Part shown: positions 50,443-60,233 of the stretch, one piece after another
Layout of the letters: every line of letters starts with the position of its first letter
Numbering within the stretch: the first letter of the stretch is position 1
Assembly: GCF_008107625.1 (NCBI RefSeq)
Contig: NZ_SDKK01000018.1
Location: forward strand, 21,885 to 85,884
DNA length: 64,000 nucleotides
DNA from: Zoogloea oleivorans
Lineage (GTDB): Bacteria; Pseudomonadota; Gammaproteobacteria; Burkholderiales; Rhodocyclaceae
Direction of reading: 5' to 3'
The notes under the pieces: generated by a model
What the model was told of the DNA's origin: nothing
The model's input: the letters and a program-made list of their open reading frames with translations, nothing else
Databases searched by the model: none
Program-made: the position numbers and the translations under genes

Positions 50443-51192
50443 ATGAGCACCCTGCGCATCTGTACCTACAATATCCACAAGGGTTTTTCCCAGTTCAACC
50501 GGCGTCTCGCCATCCACGACCTGCGCGACCGCCTGCGCCTGCTCGGCGCCGATGTGGTATTTCTGCAGGAAGTTCAGGGTATGCACCTGCGCCATGCCCA
50601 GCGCCACGCCGACTGGCCCGGCCAGCCCCAGCATGAATTTCTGGCCCGCGACATGTGGCAGCAAAGCGCCTACGGCAGCAACGCGATCTATGACCACGGC
50701 CACCACGGCAACGCCATCCTCAGCCGCCACCCGATCCTCACTCAGGCCAACCAGGACGTTTCCGATCATCGCTTCGAAAGCCGCGGCCTGCTCCACTGCG
50801 AGATCCGCATCGCCGAGCTAGATCGCCCAGTTCATTGCGTGTGCGTACACCTCGGCCTCACGGCCGGCAGCCGGCGCCGGCAAATGGCGGCCCTCGTCAA
50901 GCGCATGGACGAACTTGCTCCTGACGGCGCCCCGCTGATCATCGCCGGCGACTTCAACGACTGGCGCAACCACGCCGACGACTGCCTGACCGAACAACTT
51001 GGCGTCAGCGAGGTATTCACCACCTTCCGCGGCCGCCCGGCACGCAGTTTTCCAAGCACATTACCGGTCCTGCGCCTCGACCGTATCTACGTGCGCGGCT
51101 TCTCCGTCGACAAGGCCGAAGTGCACTGCGGCACACCGTGGAGCCAGATCTCCGACCATGCCCCCCTCACCGCACAGTTGCGCACCTCCTGA
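50443..51192 (+). CDS. Endonuclease/exonuclease/phosphatase family protein, YbhP-like
   Basis: A 249-residue metal-dependent phosphoesterase: TYNIHKG, FLQEVQG, GDFNDW and SDHAPL motifs give the catalytic Asn, Glu, Asp and His. In E. coli ybhP lies beside clsB, as here, so a role with phospholipid turnover is possible. The ATG at 50443 has aaaggag upstream. No signal peptide is visible. Confidence 0.88.
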   Translation: MSTLRICTYNIHKGFSQFNRRLAIHDLRDRLRLLGADVVFLQEVQGMHLRHAQRHADWPGQPQHEFLARDMWQQSAYGSNAIYDHGHHGNAILSRHPILTQANQDVSDHRFESRGLLHCEIRIAELDRPVHCVCVHLGLTAGSRRRQMAALVKRMDELAPDGAPLIIAGDFNDWRNHADDCLTEQLGVSEVFTTFRGRPARSFPSTLPVLRLDRIYVRGFSVDKAEVHCGTPWSQISDHAPLTAQLRTS

Positions 51193-51207
51193 GACCGGGC
51201 CAGGCGC

Positions 51208-52368
51208 ATGAGCATCACCTGGCTGCGTGGCAACGCCCTGACTCTGCTGGAAAACGGGACCGAATTCTTCCCGGCCCTGCAGACGGCCATCGACGGAGCC
51301 ACCACAGAAGTCTTCCTCGAAAGCTACATTTTCGACCGGGACGAGACCGGCCTGCTCATCGCGGCAACCCTGAGCCGGGCGGCCCGCCGGGGGGTCAAGG
51401 TGCACCTGCTGGTGGATGGATTCGGCGGCCGGGAGTTCGTTGCCGAACTGATGGACGGACTCATCGCCGACGGTGTCAATGTACTGATCTACCGCCGCGA
51501 AGTGGGTCTCATGTCCCTGCGGCGTCGCCGCTTGCGCCGCCTGCACCGCAAACTGGCGGTCATCGACGGGCGCATCGCCTTCGTCGGCGGCATCAACATC
51601 GTCAGCGATTTCGAAGCGCCCGCACTCGAAGCCCCGCGCCACGATTACGCCGTGCGGATTGAAGGCCCGTTGCTCGCCCCGATCCACGCCAGCGTCCGGC
51701 GGGTCTGGGAACTGGTCGCCTGGGCCTCCTTTCGCCAGCGCCTGCGCCTGCACAACGGCCCCCCCACCCTGACCGAGCCCTGCGGCAACGTGGAAGCCGG
51801 CTTCCTGATCCGCGACAACATCCGCCACCGGCGCGACATCGAGGATGCCTACCTGCTCGGCATCGCCGGCGCACGACGCGAGATCATTCTCGCCAACGCC
51901 TATTTCCTGCCCGGCCGACGCTTCCGCCAGGCACTTCTGGCCGCCTCCCGGCGCGGTGTGCGCATCACCCTCCTCGTCCAGGGGCTGGCCGACCACCCGC
52001 TGCAGCAGCGCGCCACGCGAGCCCTCTACGGCCAGTTGCTCAGTGCGGGAGTCCGCATCATCGAATATCACCGCAGCTACCTGCACGCCAAGGTGGCCGT
52101 CATCGACGAGCGCTGGGCGACCGTCGGCTCCAGCAACATCGATCCTTTCAGCCTGCTCCTCGCCCGCGAGGCCAACGTGGTGGTGCGCGACAAAGCCTTT
52201 GCCGGCGAACTCCGCCAACACCTCTCGCGGGCCATCGACGAAGGCAGCCGCGAAATCCTCGCCGACACCTGGCAGCGCGCACCCCGCCTGCAGCGCCTGA
52301 TCAACTGGGCCGCCTACGGCCTGGTACGCCTGATGATCGGTATCGCCGGTTACGGCAACCACCACTAG
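51208..52368 (+). CDS. clsB: Cardiolipin synthase ClsB (phospholipase D family)
   Basis: Makes cardiolipin by transphosphatidylation. Two HKD motifs: His113/Lys115 (HRKLAVIDG) and His293/Lys295 (HAKVAVIDE...GSSNID). 386 residues, with a basic stretch before the first HKD and no N-terminal membrane helices, as in ClsB rather than ClsA. It starts 15 bases after the YbhP-like gene. Confidence 0.93.
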   Translation: MSITWLRGNALTLLENGTEFFPALQTAIDGATTEVFLESYIFDRDETGLLIAATLSRAARRGVKVHLLVDGFGGREFVAELMDGLIADGVNVLIYRREVGLMSLRRRRLRRLHRKLAVIDGRIAFVGGINIVSDFEAPALEAPRHDYAVRIEGPLLAPIHASVRRVWELVAWASFRQRLRLHNGPPTLTEPCGNVEAGFLIRDNIRHRRDIEDAYLLGIAGARREIILANAYFLPGRRFRQALLAASRRGVRITLLVQGLADHPLQQRATRALYGQLLSAGVRIIEYHRSYLHAKVAVIDERWATVGSSNIDPFSLLLAREANVVVRDKAFAGELRQHLSRAIDEGSREILADTWQRAPRLQRLINWAAYGLVRLMIGIAGYGNHH

Positions 52369-52401
52369 AATCCCGACTCTCCGCCTTTCACGCCAACGCC
52401 C

Positions 52402-52887
52402 ATGTACCCCGCTCCCGCTTTCGAAACCAAGATTTGCCCGCCCGACGAACTGCGCCAGCGCATCGCCAGCCTGCCCCGCCCGCTGGTATTCACCAACGGC
52501 TGCTTCGACATACTGCATCGCGGCCACGTCACCTACCTGGGCCAGGCCCGGGCGCTGGGTGCCGCAATGGTGGTGGCCCTCAACAGCGACGACTCGGTGC
52601 GTCGCCAGGGCAAGGGCGACGACCGCCCGATCAACACCCTGAACGACCGCCTGGCGGTCATGGCAGCCCTCGGCTGTGTCGATCTGGTCACCTGGTTCGA
52701 CGAAGACACGCCCATCGCCCGCATCCTCGAATGTGAGCCCGACGTGCTGGTCAAGGGCGGCGACTGGGCGCCGGAAAGCATCGTCGGCGCACCGGAAACC
52801 CTCGCCCGTGGCGGCAGCGTGCATTCGATCCCGTTCGAACACCTCCGCTCAACCACCGCGTTGCTGGAGAAAATTCGCAAGCTGTGA
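52402..52887 (+). CDS. hldC: D-glycero-beta-D-manno-heptose 1-phosphate adenylyltransferase
   Basis: Activates heptose 1-phosphate to ADP-heptose for lipopolysaccharide core. A stand-alone nucleotidyltransferase of 161 residues with HRGH at 39-42 and LVKGGDW near the C-terminus; in E. coli this is the second half of HldE. The kinase half (HldA) is not in this window. The ATG at 52402 is 33 bases after clsB. Confidence 0.93.
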   Translation: MYPAPAFETKICPPDELRQRIASLPRPLVFTNGCFDILHRGHVTYLGQARALGAAMVVALNSDDSVRRQGKGDDRPINTLNDRLAVMAALGCVDLVTWFDEDTPIARILECEPDVLVKGGDWAPESIVGAPETLARGGSVHSIPFEHLRSTTALLEKIRKL

Positions 52888-52991
52888 GGCGACGATCCTT
52901 TCTACAAAAAGCAGTGAATCCTGCCGAACTGTGAAAGCTTCACACAATCGCCTTGAATATTCGTTTTTGGAGTATTTAATGACTTTGGTTC

Positions 52992-53011
52992 GCACTAAAA
53001 TCAATTAGTGC
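52992..53011. repeat. Inverted repeat before cysK
   Basis: GCACTAA-aatcaa-TTAGTGC, 7+6+7 perfect, ending 26 bases before the cysK ATG. A second small palindrome, TGTGAA-agc-TTCACA, lies at 52930-52944. Either could be an operator; no T-run follows, so they are not terminators. Confidence 0.45.
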
Positions 53012-53036
53012 CAATTTCGTGGGAAGGAAAGTCGCC

Positions 53037-53969
53037 ATGCGTATCGCCAACAACGTCGCCGAACTGATCGGCCACACCCCGCTGGTCAAACTCAACAAGA
53101 TGGCCCCGGCCAACGGCGCCACCCTCGCCCTCAAGCTGGAGTTCTTCAACCCGGCCCACAGCGTGAAGGACCGTATCGCCGCCGCCATGCTCGACGCTGC
53201 CGAAGCCGCCGGCCACATCAAGCCCGACACCATCATCCTCGAGCCCACCTCGGGCAACACCGGCATCGGCCTGGCCATGGTGTGCGCCGCCCGCGGCTAC
53301 AAATGCGCCTTCGTGATGCCCGAGACCATGAGCCGCGAACGCAAGCTGCTGCTCAAGGCCTACGGCGCCGACCTGATCCTCACCCCGGGGCCGGAAGGCA
53401 TGCCCGGCGCCATCAAGAAAGCCAACGAACTGGCCGCCGCCGACAGCCGCTACTTCATCCCCCAGCAGTTCGATAATCCCGCCAACCCGGCCATTCACCG
53501 CAAGACCACCGCCGAGGAGATCTGGGCCGACACCGATGGTCAGGTGGACATCTTCGTGTCGGGCATCGGCACCGGTGGCACCATCACCGGCGTCGGCGAA
53601 GTGCTCAAGGAACGCCGTCCGGGCGTCAAGATCATCGCCGTCGAACCCGCCGCCAGCCCGGTGCTGTCCGGCGGCGCCCGCGGCCCCCACCCGATCCAGG
53701 GCATCGGCGCCGGCTTCGTGCCGGCCATCCTCAACACCAGCGTCTACGACGAGATCGTTCAAGTGCCCAACGACGCCGCCCTCGACACCGCCCGCAAGCT
53801 GGCCACGGACGAAGGCCTGCTGGTCGGGATTTCCTCCGGTGCCGCTGTGTGGGCCGCCCTGCAGGTGGCCGAACGGCCCGAGAACGCCGGCAAGCTGGTC
53901 GTCGTGATCATCCCGTCCTTCGGCGAACGCTACCTGTCCACCGTGCTCTACCAACATCTGGAAGTTTGA
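53037..53969 (+). CDS. cysK: Cysteine synthase A
   Basis: A PLP enzyme that makes cysteine from O-acetylserine and sulphide. PLP lysine Lys44 in NPAHSVKDR, substrate loop TSGNTG at 71-76, phosphate loop GTGGTITG, and [10 protein letters not shown], which favours CysK over CysM. 310 residues. The ATG at 53037 follows gggaagga. The next gene begins one base after its stop, so they are co-transcribed. Confidence 0.94.
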   Translation: MRIANNVAELIGHTPLVKLNKMAPANGATLALKLEFFNPAHSVKDRIAAAMLDAAEAAGHIKPDTIILEPTSGNTGIGLAMVCAARGYKCAFVMPETMSRERKLLLKAYGADLILTPGPEGMPGAIKKANELAAADSRYFIPQQFDNPANPAIHRKTTAEEIWADTDGQVDIFVSGIGTGGTITGVGEVLKERRPGVKIIAVEPAASPVLSGGARGPHPIQGIGAGFVPAILNTSVYDEIVQVPNDAALDTARKLATDEGLLVGISSGAAVWAALQVAERPENAGKLVVVIIPSFGERYLSTVLYQHLEV

Positions 53970-53970
53970 T

Positions 53971-55125
53971 TTGACGACCTTCGATTTCAGCACCGCCCCC
54001 GACCGCGCCGGCTCAGACAGCATCAAGTGGCGCCGCTACGCCGGCCGCGACGTGATTCCCATGTGGGTCGCCGACATGGATTTCGCCGCACCGCCGGCGG
54101 TGCTGGAGGCACTCCACGCACGCATCGATCACGGCGTGTTCGGCTATGCCGACGCCTGGCCGTCGCTGCTGGAGGCGGTCATCGAAGGCATCGCCCGCGA
54201 CCACGCCTGGCGCATCCAGCCCGACTGGCTGGTGTGGCTGCCCGGCGTCGTCACCGGTTTCAACGTCGCAGTGCGGGCCGTCGGCCAGCCCGGCGACGGG
54301 GTGTTCACCTCGACGCCGGTCTACCCGCCCTTCCTGCATGCGCCGGCCAATTTCGAGCAGCGCCTGGTCACCACGCCGCTGGTGCTGCACGGCCAGCGCT
54401 GGGAATGGGACTGGAACGCCACCGAAGCAGCCCTCGCCGAAAACGTGCGCCTGTTCATGCTGTGCAACCCGCACAACCCGGTGGGGCGCGTCTTCGACCG
54501 GGATGAGCTGACCCGCATCGCCGAACTCGCCGAACGCCACGACCTGGTCATCTGCTCCGACGAGATCCACTGTGGCCTCGTCCTCGACCCGGCCACGCCG
54601 CACATCCCCATCGCGGCGCTGGACGAAGCCGTCGCCCGCCGCAGCATCACGCTGATGGCCCCGTCCAAGACCTGGAATATCCCGGCCCTCTACTGCGCCT
54701 TCGCGATCATTCCCGACGCGGCCCTGCGCGCCCGCTACAAGCGCGCCATGGCCGGCATCGTGCCGCATGTAAACGTGCTCGGCCAAACCGCCACCGAGAT
54801 CGCCTACCGCGACTGCGGGCCGTGGCGCCAAGCCCTGCTCGACACCCTGCGCAGCAACGCCGCCCGGGTCGTCGAAGCCATCAATGCCATTCCCGGTCTG
54901 TCCACCGTGCCGGTCGAAGCCACCTACCTGGCCTGGATCGACTGCCGCGAATTCATCGCCGCACGCGGCATCGCCAATGCCTCCGCCTTCTTCGAAGCCG
55001 CGGGCGTCGGAATGTCGGATGGCAAGGACTTCGGCCTGCCCGGCTTCGTGCGGCTCAATTTCGGCTGCCCGGCCACCCGTCTGGAACAAGCGCTGGAGCG
55101 CCTCCGCCGCGCCGTAGTTTCCTGA
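53971..55125 (+). CDS. PatB/MalY-type C-S lyase (cystathionine beta-lyase)
   Basis: A PLP-dependent fold-type I enzyme that cleaves C-S bonds of cystathionine or cysteine to give homocysteine or sulphide, pyruvate and ammonia. PMWVADMDF at the N-terminus, NPHNPVGRVF, SDEIHCGLVL and the PLP lysine Lys233 in APSKTWNIP are family marks. 384 residues. The only start that keeps MTTFDF is TTG at 53971, with ggaag about 9 bases upstream. It pairs directly with cysK. Confidence 0.9.
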   Translation: MTTFDFSTAPDRAGSDSIKWRRYAGRDVIPMWVADMDFAAPPAVLEALHARIDHGVFGYADAWPSLLEAVIEGIARDHAWRIQPDWLVWLPGVVTGFNVAVRAVGQPGDGVFTSTPVYPPFLHAPANFEQRLVTTPLVLHGQRWEWDWNATEAALAENVRLFMLCNPHNPVGRVFDRDELTRIAELAERHDLVICSDEIHCGLVLDPATPHIPIAALDEAVARRSITLMAPSKTWNIPALYCAFAIIPDAALRARYKRAMAGIVPHVNVLGQTATEIAYRDCGPWRQALLDTLRSNAARVVEAINAIPGLSTVPVEATYLAWIDCREFIAARGIANASAFFEAAGVGMSDGKDFGLPGFVRLNFGCPATRLEQALERLRRAVVS

Positions 55126-55194
55126 TCTAACGCAAGAAATCCGGCTGCCCGGCGCGCATACTGAACGCGTTGCGTCCTGCAGCCGGAGGTTCTT

Positions 55195-57006
55195 GTGAGC
55201 GCTCTCCCGTCCGTTCCCCTCGTCACCCTCGACGACATCCTGCAGCGGCACAGCCACGACCCGACGCGGCTCCTGCAGATCCTCATCGACGCCCAGCAAA
55301 TCGAAGGCTGGCTGCCCGCTCCAAGCCTCACCCGCATCGCCGCGGCACTGCACATCCCCCGGGCCCGAGTCGAAGGTGTCGCCGGCTTTTACAGTTTTCT
55401 CTACACCCGCCCGGTGGGCCGCTACCGCGTGCTGTTCTCCGACAACATCACCGACCGCATGCTCGGCAACGCCGAGTTGCTCGACGCCCTGTGCCGCAAG
55501 CTGTGGATCGAGCCCGGCAAGCTGTCGGAAGACGGACTGGTCAGCGTCACCACCACATCCTGCACCGGCCTGTGCGACCAGGGCCCGGCGATGCTGGTCA
55601 ACGGGCGGGCCATTGGCCAGCTCAACCACCGGCGCATCAACGAGATCGCCGAACTGATCCGCCAGCAGCGCCCCCTTGATCTGTGGCCGGCCGAATACTT
55701 CCGCATCGACGACAACATTCGCCGCCGCGACGCCCTGCTCGATCTGGACATGCCGCCGGGCGCGGCCCTCACCGCCGCCATCGCCCGCGGCCGCGACGGC
55801 TGGCTGGCCGAGATGCAGGCCTCCAACCTGCGCGGCCGCGGCGGCGCCGGCTTTGCCACCGCAGTGAAATGGGCCAGTGCCCGCAATGCGCCGGGCGCGC
55901 AGAAGGTGATCGTCTGCAACGCCGACGAAGGCGAGCCCGGCACCTTCAAAGACCGGGTGCTCCTCAACAGCTTTGCCGACCTCGTCTTCGAAGGCATGGC
56001 GCTGGCCGCCTGGGCGGTGAGCGCCACCGAAGGCTTTCTCTACCTGCGCGGCGAATACCACTACTTGCGCCCCCAACTCGAAGCCGTACTGGCCAGCCGC
56101 CGGCAAGCCGGCCTCCTCGGCACGTCCATCCTCGGACAGCCGGGTTTCGATTTCGACATCCAGATCCACCTGGGCGCCGGCGCCTATGTATGCGGCGAGG
56201 AAACCGCGCTACTCGAATCCCTCGAAGGCAAGCGCGGCACCCCGCGCATCCGCCCGCCCTTCCCGGTGATCAAGGGCTACCTGGGCCGGCCGACTGTCGT
56301 CAACAACGTCGAAACCCTGGCCAAGACCTGCCTCGTCGCCCTCGAAGGCGGCGAAGCCTTTGCCGCCACCGGCACCGCGCAATCGGCCGGCACCAAGCTG
56401 CTGTCGATCTCCGGCGACTGCGCTGCGCCAGGCATCTACGAATACCCCTTCGGCGTGCCCATCGCCCGCATCCTCGAAGACTGCGGGGCCAGCGACACCC
56501 AGGCCGTGCAGGTCGGCGGCGCATCCGGCATGTGCCTGGCCAGCTACGAGTTCCAGCGCCGCATTGCCTATGAAGACGTGCCCACCGCCGGCGCCTTCAT
56601 GATCTTCGACGGCACCCGTGATCTGTTCGACGTGGCCCGTGCCTTCGTGCACTTCTTCGCCCACGAAAGCTGCGGTTTCTGCACGCCGTGCCGGGTCGGC
56701 ACCGCACTACTGAAGGGCTTCATGGACAAACTGGCCGACGGCCACGGCGCCAAGGCCGATCTCAACGACATCGACTGGCTCGACCGCCTGCTGAAAAATG
56801 CCAGCCACTGCGGCCTCGGCAGCGCTGCACCGAACCCGGTCATCGACACCCTGCAGAAATTCCGACCGGCCTACGAGCGGCGCCTGGTGTCGCTGGACTT
56901 CGAGCCGGCCTTCGACCTCGACGCCGCCCTCGCCGAAGCCCGCCAGCTCACCGCCCGGGACGACCCCGGCGCGCACCTCAAGACCCATGAGGAGGAAGAG
57001 AAATGA
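55195..57006 (+). CDS. hoxF: NAD-reducing hydrogenase diaphorase subunit HoxF
   Basis: The flavoprotein half of a bidirectional [NiFe] hydrogenase (group 3d). Residues about 10-165 are NuoE-like and 170-580 NuoF-like: GRGGAGF (214-220) and NADEGEPGTFKDR for NADH and FMN, and ESCGFCTPCR with Cys493, 496, 499 plus Cys539 for a [4Fe-4S] cluster. In the NuoE-like part only the CTGLC pair (123, 127) is present; the first cysteine pair is replaced (FSDNITD). The start is GTG at 55195 with ggagg. 603 residues. Confidence 0.95.
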   Translation: MSALPSVPLVTLDDILQRHSHDPTRLLQILIDAQQIEGWLPAPSLTRIAAALHIPRARVEGVAGFYSFLYTRPVGRYRVLFSDNITDRMLGNAELLDALCRKLWIEPGKLSEDGLVSVTTTSCTGLCDQGPAMLVNGRAIGQLNHRRINEIAELIRQQRPLDLWPAEYFRIDDNIRRRDALLDLDMPPGAALTAAIARGRDGWLAEMQASNLRGRGGAGFATAVKWASARNAPGAQKVIVCNADEGEPGTFKDRVLLNSFADLVFEGMALAAWAVSATEGFLYLRGEYHYLRPQLEAVLASRRQAGLLGTSILGQPGFDFDIQIHLGAGAYVCGEETALLESLEGKRGTPRIRPPFPVIKGYLGRPTVVNNVETLAKTCLVALEGGEAFAATGTAQSAGTKLLSISGDCAAPGIYEYPFGVPIARILEDCGASDTQAVQVGGASGMCLASYEFQRRIAYEDVPTAGAFMIFDGTRDLFDVARAFVHFFAHESCGFCTPCRVGTALLKGFMDKLADGHGAKADLNDIDWLDRLLKNASHCGLGSAAPNPVIDTLQKFRPAYERRLVSLDFEPAFDLDAALAEARQLTARDDPGAHLKTHEEEEK

Positions 57007-57710
57007 CCAAGCAGTTTCTCCTCGACGGCCAGCCCGTGCCCTTCGAAGACGGCCAGACCATTCTCGAAGCCGCCCGCATCGCCGGCCACTACATTCCCAG
57101 CCTGTGCTGGCACAAGGATTTCGCCCCCCACGGCAGCTGCAAGCTGTGCATCGTCAAGGCTGCCGGCCGCCACGTGTCGGCCTGCGCCACCCCGGCCAAG
57201 GAAGGCTGGGAAGTGGAAAGCAACAGCCCGGAGATGAACGGCGAACGCCGCGGCCTGCTGCAGATGCTGTTCGTCGAAGGCAACCACTTCTGCCCCTCCT
57301 GCGAAAAAAGCGGCAACTGCGAACTGCAGGCGCTGGGCTACGAGTACGAGATGCTCACCTCGCGCTTCCGCCATTTCTACCCCGACCGCCCGGTGGACGC
57401 CTCCCACCCGGACGTGCTGCTCGACTTCAACCGCTGCATCTTCTGCGAACTGTGCGTGCGCGCCAGCCGCGACGTGGACGGCAAGTCGGTGTTCGCCCTC
57501 ACCGGCCGCGGCATCGACAAGCATTTGGTAGTCAATGCGGAATCCGGCCGGCTGGCCGACACCGACTTTGCGAAGGACGACCTGGCCGCCAATATCTGCC
57601 CGGTCGGCGTGATCCTGCACAAGCGCGAAGGCTTCGCTGTGCCCATCGGCGAGCGCACCTACGACAACGCGACGATCCGCAGCAAGAAGCTCAAGGAGTC
57701 CTCGTCATGA
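57003..57710 (+). CDS. hoxU: NAD-reducing hydrogenase diaphorase subunit HoxU
   Basis: The NuoG-like electron-transfer subunit between HoxF and HoxY. Its 235 residues carry a [2Fe-2S] site (Cys35, 46, 49, 61), a His/Cys site (His95, Cys97, 100, 106) and a [4Fe-4S] site (Cys145, 148, 151, 199). The ATG overlaps the hoxF stop by 4 bases and the stop overlaps hoxY by 4. Confidence 0.96.
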   Translation: MTKQFLLDGQPVPFEDGQTILEAARIAGHYIPSLCWHKDFAPHGSCKLCIVKAAGRHVSACATPAKEGWEVESNSPEMNGERRGLLQMLFVEGNHFCPSCEKSGNCELQALGYEYEMLTSRFRHFYPDRPVDASHPDVLLDFNRCIFCELCVRASRDVDGKSVFALTGRGIDKHLVVNAESGRLADTDFAKDDLAANICPVGVILHKREGFAVPIGERTYDNATIRSKKLKESSS

Positions 57711-58258
57711 GCCCCGCTCCTGCCCGCAAGCTGCGCGTCGCCACCACCTCGCTGGCCGGCTGCTTCGGCTGCCACATGTCCTTTCTCGACATCGACGAGC
57801 ACCTGTTCGAACTGGTCGAACTGATCGAATTCGACCGCTCGCCGCTCACCGACATCAAGGAAGTGGGGCCCTGCGACATCGGCCTCATCGAGGGCGGCGT
57901 GTGCAATGCCGAAAACGTCCACGTGCTGCGCGAATTCCGCCGCAACTGCAAAACGCTCATTGCCCTCGGCGCCTGCGCGGTGAATGGCGGCCTGCCTGCC
58001 CAGCGCAACCACCTGCCCCTGTCCGAATGCCTGCGCGAGGTTTATCAGTTTCGCCCCGGCATCGCCAACGGGCAGATCCCCAACGACCCGGAACTGCCCC
58101 TGCCCCTCGACAAGGTGCGGCCGATCCACGAGGTGGTGCGTATCGACTACTTCCTGCCCGGCTGTCCGCCCTCGGGCCCGGCGATCTGGAAATTCCTTAC
58201 CGACCTGATCGCCGGCCGCACCCCGCGGCTGACCGGCGGCCTGTTGCACTACGACTGA
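57707..58258 (+). CDS. hoxY: NAD-reducing hydrogenase small subunit HoxY
   Basis: The small hydrogenase subunit holding the proximal [4Fe-4S] cluster: Cys19 and Cys22 (LAGCFGCHMSF), Cys90 (LGACAVNGG) and Cys153 (PGCPPSGP). 183 residues, without a Tat signal, as expected for the cytoplasmic enzyme. The frame overlaps hoxU and is followed 10 bases later by hoxH. Confidence 0.96.
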   Translation: MSPAPARKLRVATTSLAGCFGCHMSFLDIDEHLFELVELIEFDRSPLTDIKEVGPCDIGLIEGGVCNAENVHVLREFRRNCKTLIALGACAVNGGLPAQRNHLPLSECLREVYQFRPGIANGQIPNDPELPLPLDKVRPIHEVVRIDYFLPGCPPSGPAIWKFLTDLIAGRTPRLTGGLLHYD

Positions 58259-58268
58259 GGTTCACACC

Positions 58269-59735
58269 ATGAGCTTCGAACTGGAAACCGCCGCCAACCG
58301 GGAGAACCTGCGCCGGGTCGCCATCGACCCCGTCTCCCGCGTCGAAGGCCACGGCAAGGTCACCCTGCTGCTCGACGAGGCCGGCCACGTGAAGGAAGCG
58401 CGGCTGCACATCGTGGAGTTCCGCGGCTTCGAGAAATTCATCCAGGGCCGGCCCTTCTGGGAAGTCCCGGTGATGGTCCAGCGCCTGTGCGGCATCTGCC
58501 CGGTGAGCCATCACCTGGCCGCCGCCAAGGCTCTCGACCCGATCGTCGGCGCACTCACCGTCACGCCCACCGCCGAGAAGATCCGCCGCCTGATGCACTA
58601 CGGCCAGATCCTCCAGTCCCACGCGCTGCACTTCTTTCACCTGGCTTCGCCCGACCTGCTCTTCGGCTTTGAATCGCCGGTCCAGCAGCGCAACATCGTC
58701 GGCGTCGCCGCGGCCTACCCCGAGGTTGCCAAACAAGGCGTGTTGCTGCGCAAGTTCGGTCAGGAAGTCATCCGCATCACCACCGGCAAGCGCGTGCACG
58801 GCACCGGAGCGATCCCCGGCGGAGTGAACAAGTCCCTCAGTGTCGCCGACCGGGACGAGTTGCTGAAGGACGCCGACCAGATGATCGAATGGAGCCGTGA
58901 CGCGGTGCATCTGGCCCGCCGCCTCCATGAAACCAACGGCTCCTTCTACGATGAGTTCGGCCTCTTCCGCAGCCACCTGTTCAGCCTGGTACGGGCCGAC
59001 GGGGCGATGGATCTCTACGACGGCCACCTGCGCCTGCGCGACGCCCGTGGCCACATCGTGCTCGACAAGCTGGCCTGTGCCGACTACGAGGCGCATATCG
59101 TCGAAGAGGTCAAACCCTGGAGCTACATGAAGTTCCCGTTCATTACCGAACTGGGGCCGGAACGTGGCTGGTACAAGGTCGGCCCGCTGGCCCGGGTGCA
59201 GAACTGCGACTTCATCCCCAGCGCGCTGGCCGAGATCGAGCGCCTGGCCTTCATCGCCCACGGGGAAGGCGAACCCATCCATGCACCGCTGGCCTACCAC
59301 TGGGCGCGCATGATCGAGATGCTTCACGCCGCCGAAGTCATCCGCAGCCTGCTCGACGACCCGGACCTGCTGTCGGACGACAGGCTGGCCGAAGGCCCGC
59401 GCGGTCGCGAAGGTGTCGGCATCATCGAGGCACCGCGTGGCACCCTGATCCACCACTACCGCGTCGGCGACGACGATCTGGTGAGCTACTGCAACCTGAT
59501 CGTGTCCACCACCCACAACAACCAGGCCATGAACGAGGCCGTGCGCCAGGTGGCCCGCCGCTACCTGGACGGACGCCAGCTCACCGAAGGCCTGCTCAAC
59601 CACATCGAAGTCGCCATCCGCGCCTTCGACCCCTGCCTGTCCTGCGCCACACATGCGCTGGGCAAGATGCCGCTGGCGGTGGAACTGCTGGACGCGCACG
59701 GCAGCCTGCTCGACCGGGCCACCAACGGAGGCTGA
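58269..59735 (+). CDS. hoxH: NAD-reducing [NiFe] hydrogenase large subunit HoxH
   Basis: Holds the Ni-Fe active site. Ligand pairs Cys74/Cys77 ([11 protein letters not shown]) and Cys456/Cys459 (DPCLSCATH). A 26-residue C-terminal extension follows His462 and should be removed by the HoxW protease after nickel insertion. 488 residues, the usual HoxH length. The ATG is 10 bases after hoxY. Confidence 0.97.
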   Translation: MSFELETAANRENLRRVAIDPVSRVEGHGKVTLLLDEAGHVKEARLHIVEFRGFEKFIQGRPFWEVPVMVQRLCGICPVSHHLAAAKALDPIVGALTVTPTAEKIRRLMHYGQILQSHALHFFHLASPDLLFGFESPVQQRNIVGVAAAYPEVAKQGVLLRKFGQEVIRITTGKRVHGTGAIPGGVNKSLSVADRDELLKDADQMIEWSRDAVHLARRLHETNGSFYDEFGLFRSHLFSLVRADGAMDLYDGHLRLRDARGHIVLDKLACADYEAHIVEEVKPWSYMKFPFITELGPERGWYKVGPLARVQNCDFIPSALAEIERLAFIAHGEGEPIHAPLAYHWARMIEMLHAAEVIRSLLDDPDLLSDDRLAEGPRGREGVGIIEAPRGTLIHHYRVGDDDLVSYCNLIVSTTHNNQAMNEAVRQVARRYLDGRQLTEGLLNHIEVAIRAFDPCLSCATHALGKMPLAVELLDAHGSLLDRATNGG

Positions 59736-59741
59736 CGCGAC

Positions 59742-60233
59742 ATGTCACTGGTGGTGTTCGCGGCCGGCAATCCATCGCGGGGCGACGACGCCCTCGGACC
59801 GCTACTGATGACAGAGCTGGAGGCCCTGGCCCTGCCGGATGTGCATCTGGTCAGCGACTTTCAGTTGCAGATCGAACACGCCCTCGACCTGGATGGCCGG
59901 GATCTGGCCTTGTTCATCGACGCCGGAACGGGCACGCCGGCGCCTTTCGTCTTCAGGGAGATCCATCCGGTGGCCGGACAGCCTCCCAACTCCCACGCTC
60001 TCCCGCCCGAAACAGTACTGCAGGTCTATGTGGATATCCGGGGACACGCAGCCCCTCCCGCCTTTGTGCTGTGCGTGCGTGGCGAGGAGTTTGGACTGGG
60101 AAGAGATCTGAGCGCAACGGCGCGGAAACATCTGTCGGCCGCCCGGGCTCATTTGTTGCGCTGCCTGGCATGCGCAGAGGCGACAAGCTGGCGCCGGCTG
60201 GCAGGAGCCGACCGCGACCTGCTCAGGGCCTGA
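59742..60233 (+). CDS. hoxW: HoxH maturation endopeptidase HoxW
   Basis: Cleaves the C-terminal extension of HoxH. The N-terminal GNPSRGDDALGPLL with Asp16 and the later FIDAG Asp are the metal-sensing residues of the family. 163 residues. It is 6 bases after hoxH. General maturation genes (hypA-F) are not in this window. Its last 11 bases overlap the end of a convergent gene. Confidence 0.93.
   Translation: MSLVVFAAGNPSRGDDALGPLLMTELEALALPDVHLVSDFQLQIEHALDLDGRDLALFIDAGTGTPAPFVFREIHPVAGQPPNSHALPPETVLQVYVDIRGHAAPPAFVLCVRGEEFGLGRDLSATARKHLSAARAHLLRCLACAEATSWRRLAGADRDLLRA

Noticed and set aside
51061..52842. 593-codon minus-strand open frame
   Set aside because: Antisense to clsB and hldC; no domain visible.
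54013..56169. 718-codon minus-strand open frame
   Set aside because: Antisense to the C-S lyase and hoxF.
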